A stretch of DNA of 64,000 bases from Fundidesulfovibrio terrae. GTDB lineage: Bacteria > Desulfobacterota > Desulfovibrionia > Desulfovibrionales > Desulfovibrionaceae. Positions 63,458 to 64,000 of the stretch are shown here, in pieces. The stretch lies in contig NZ_JAKZFS010000001.1 in the NCBI RefSeq assembly GCF_022808915.1, forward strand, positions 822,644 to 886,643, given 5' to 3'. Both the position numbers and the translations under genes were made by a program. The stretch's first letter is position 1, and every line of letters begins with the position of its first letter. Below the pieces are notes generated by a model that was not told the DNA's origin, searched no databases, and was given only the letters and a program-made list of their open reading frames with translations.

Positions 63458-63789
63458 CCTGGATTCACAAGGGCGGCGCTCTCGTTGCGAGGTATTCCGG
63501 TGAGATCACCATGGATATCACCCAGGACTTCAAACGCGAGATGGAACGGGCTCTGGAGGAGGACAAGTCCGCCACCCTGGTGCTGGACCTCTCCGACGTG
63601 AGCTTCATGGACTCCTCGGGCATCGGCTTTCTGGTGGCCTGCAACACCAGGCTCCAGGCGTCGGGCCGGGTGCTGGTGCTCTTCGCACCGAGCCCCCAGG
63701 TGAGGAAAACCCTGGGGCTGGTGCAGCTGCTGGAGTTCTTCAAGGTGGCCGAGTCCGAGCAGGAGCTGGACGCCCTCTCCGGCAGGTGA
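63445..63789 (+). CDS. STAS-domain anti-sigma factor antagonist
   Basis: 114 residues from a GTG at 63445. The motif FMDSSGIGFL places the phosphorylatable serine at S57-S58, as in SpoIIAA/RsbV. TLVLDLSDVSF and LVLFAPSPQVRKTL are normal STAS strands. It is the likely substrate of the PP2C and HATPase domains of the preceding gene. No sigma factor is linked, so the target pathway could be other than transcription. The overlap implies coupling. Confidence 0.9.
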   Translation: MENLTWIHKGGALVARYSGEITMDITQDFKREMERALEEDKSATLVLDLSDVSFMDSSGIGFLVACNTRLQASGRVLVLFAPSPQVRKTLGLVQLLEFFKVAESEQELDALSGR

Positions 63790-63795
63790 CCGCCC

Positions 63796-64000
63796 ATGCC
63801 TGAATCGCCGAGGGTGCTTCTCGTCACCAGCCGGTTCTTCCTGCTGGGCGAGGTCATGAACGCCTTCGACCGCATGGGGGTCGGCTACCGCTACCTGGAC
63901 ACCGGCGGGGACGAGCTGGAACTCGAGGGGTACCTCAAGACCCTCATCGGCCTCATCAAGGAGTTCCGCCCCCATTTCGCGCTCACGGTCAACCACTTGG
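63796..64000 (+). CDS. Partial gene, 5' end only (possible CgeB-like protein)
   Basis: 68 residues from the ATG at 63796, with AGGTGA 7 nt upstream, running off the right edge. RVLLVTSRFFLLGEVMNAF is a Rossmann-like start, followed by VGYRYLDTGGDELELEGYL and FRPHFALTVNH. The F-x-P-D/H-F-x-L-T-V-N-H pattern near residue 65 is seen in glycosyltransferase-like CgeB/DUF3880 proteins, so that is my tentative family. Too short to be certain. Confidence 0.5.
   Translation, partial: MPESPRVLLVTSRFFLLGEVMNAFDRMGVGYRYLDTGGDELELEGYLKTLIGLIKEFRPHFALTVNHL

Noticed and set aside
1-64000. CRISPR arrays, tRNA and rRNA genes
   Set aside because: No spaced direct repeats and no cloverleaf or rRNA sequence were noticed by eye. 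A covariance search would be needed to exclude small RNAs.

Overview
The window is high-GC DNA, roughly 65-70% in the coding parts I looked at. Gene content and style suggest a Gram-negative bacterium of the Desulfovibrio type (Desulfobacterota): long same-strand glycan operons mixing glycosyltransferases, radical SAM proteins and TPR-bearing enzymes, a type VI secretion cluster of the DUF2169/DUF3540/pentapeptide type, and an AMIN-domain protein. This placement is inference; no rRNA or other decisive marker lies in the window.

Region 1 (1-32120) is a surface-glycan or protein-glycosylation island. Two minus-strand genes (partial radical SAM, sulfotransferase) lie left of an intergenic region, then 22 plus-strand genes run from 2489 to 30994 with short gaps or overlaps. 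They encode two asparagine synthases, several glycosyltransferases (many with C-terminal TPR-like modules), methyltransferases (FkbM, TylF and class I types), two radical SAM proteins, a Gfo/Idh/MocA oxidoreductase, a DegT aminotransferase and a hexapeptide acyltransferase (together an amino-sugar set), a CMP-sialic-acid-type cytidylyltransferase, and an APS kinase that could supply PAPS to the sulfotransferase. A strong stem-loop follows the last gene. A minus-strand GT-A glycosyltransferase (31194-32120) closes the region.

Region 2 (32266-56944) is a type VI secretion (T6SS) locus. The core genes seen are a fused TssB-TssC-like sheath protein, TssJ, TssK, TssL, TssM and TssA. A minus-strand tip and cargo operon runs DUF3540, VgrG, DUF2169-pentapeptide giant, pentapeptide protein, PAAR-like DUF4150 protein. 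The last gene of that operon is an AT-rich avidin/streptavidin-like gene broken by a single +1 frameshift. Accessory genes include a tandem pair of about 70-residue paralogs, an unknown 258-residue protein, an NlpC/P60 peptidase with an exported partner, an AMIN-domain membrane protein, a Sel1-repeat protein, and an alpha/beta hydrolase that has lost its catalytic Ser and His. TssE, TssF, TssG, Hcp and ClpV are not in the window.

Region 3 (56951-64000) is housekeeping and signalling: a DUF1508 protein, dnaE, queD, dtd, a receiver-PP2C-HATPase regulator with its STAS partner, and the start of a further gene that runs off the right edge.
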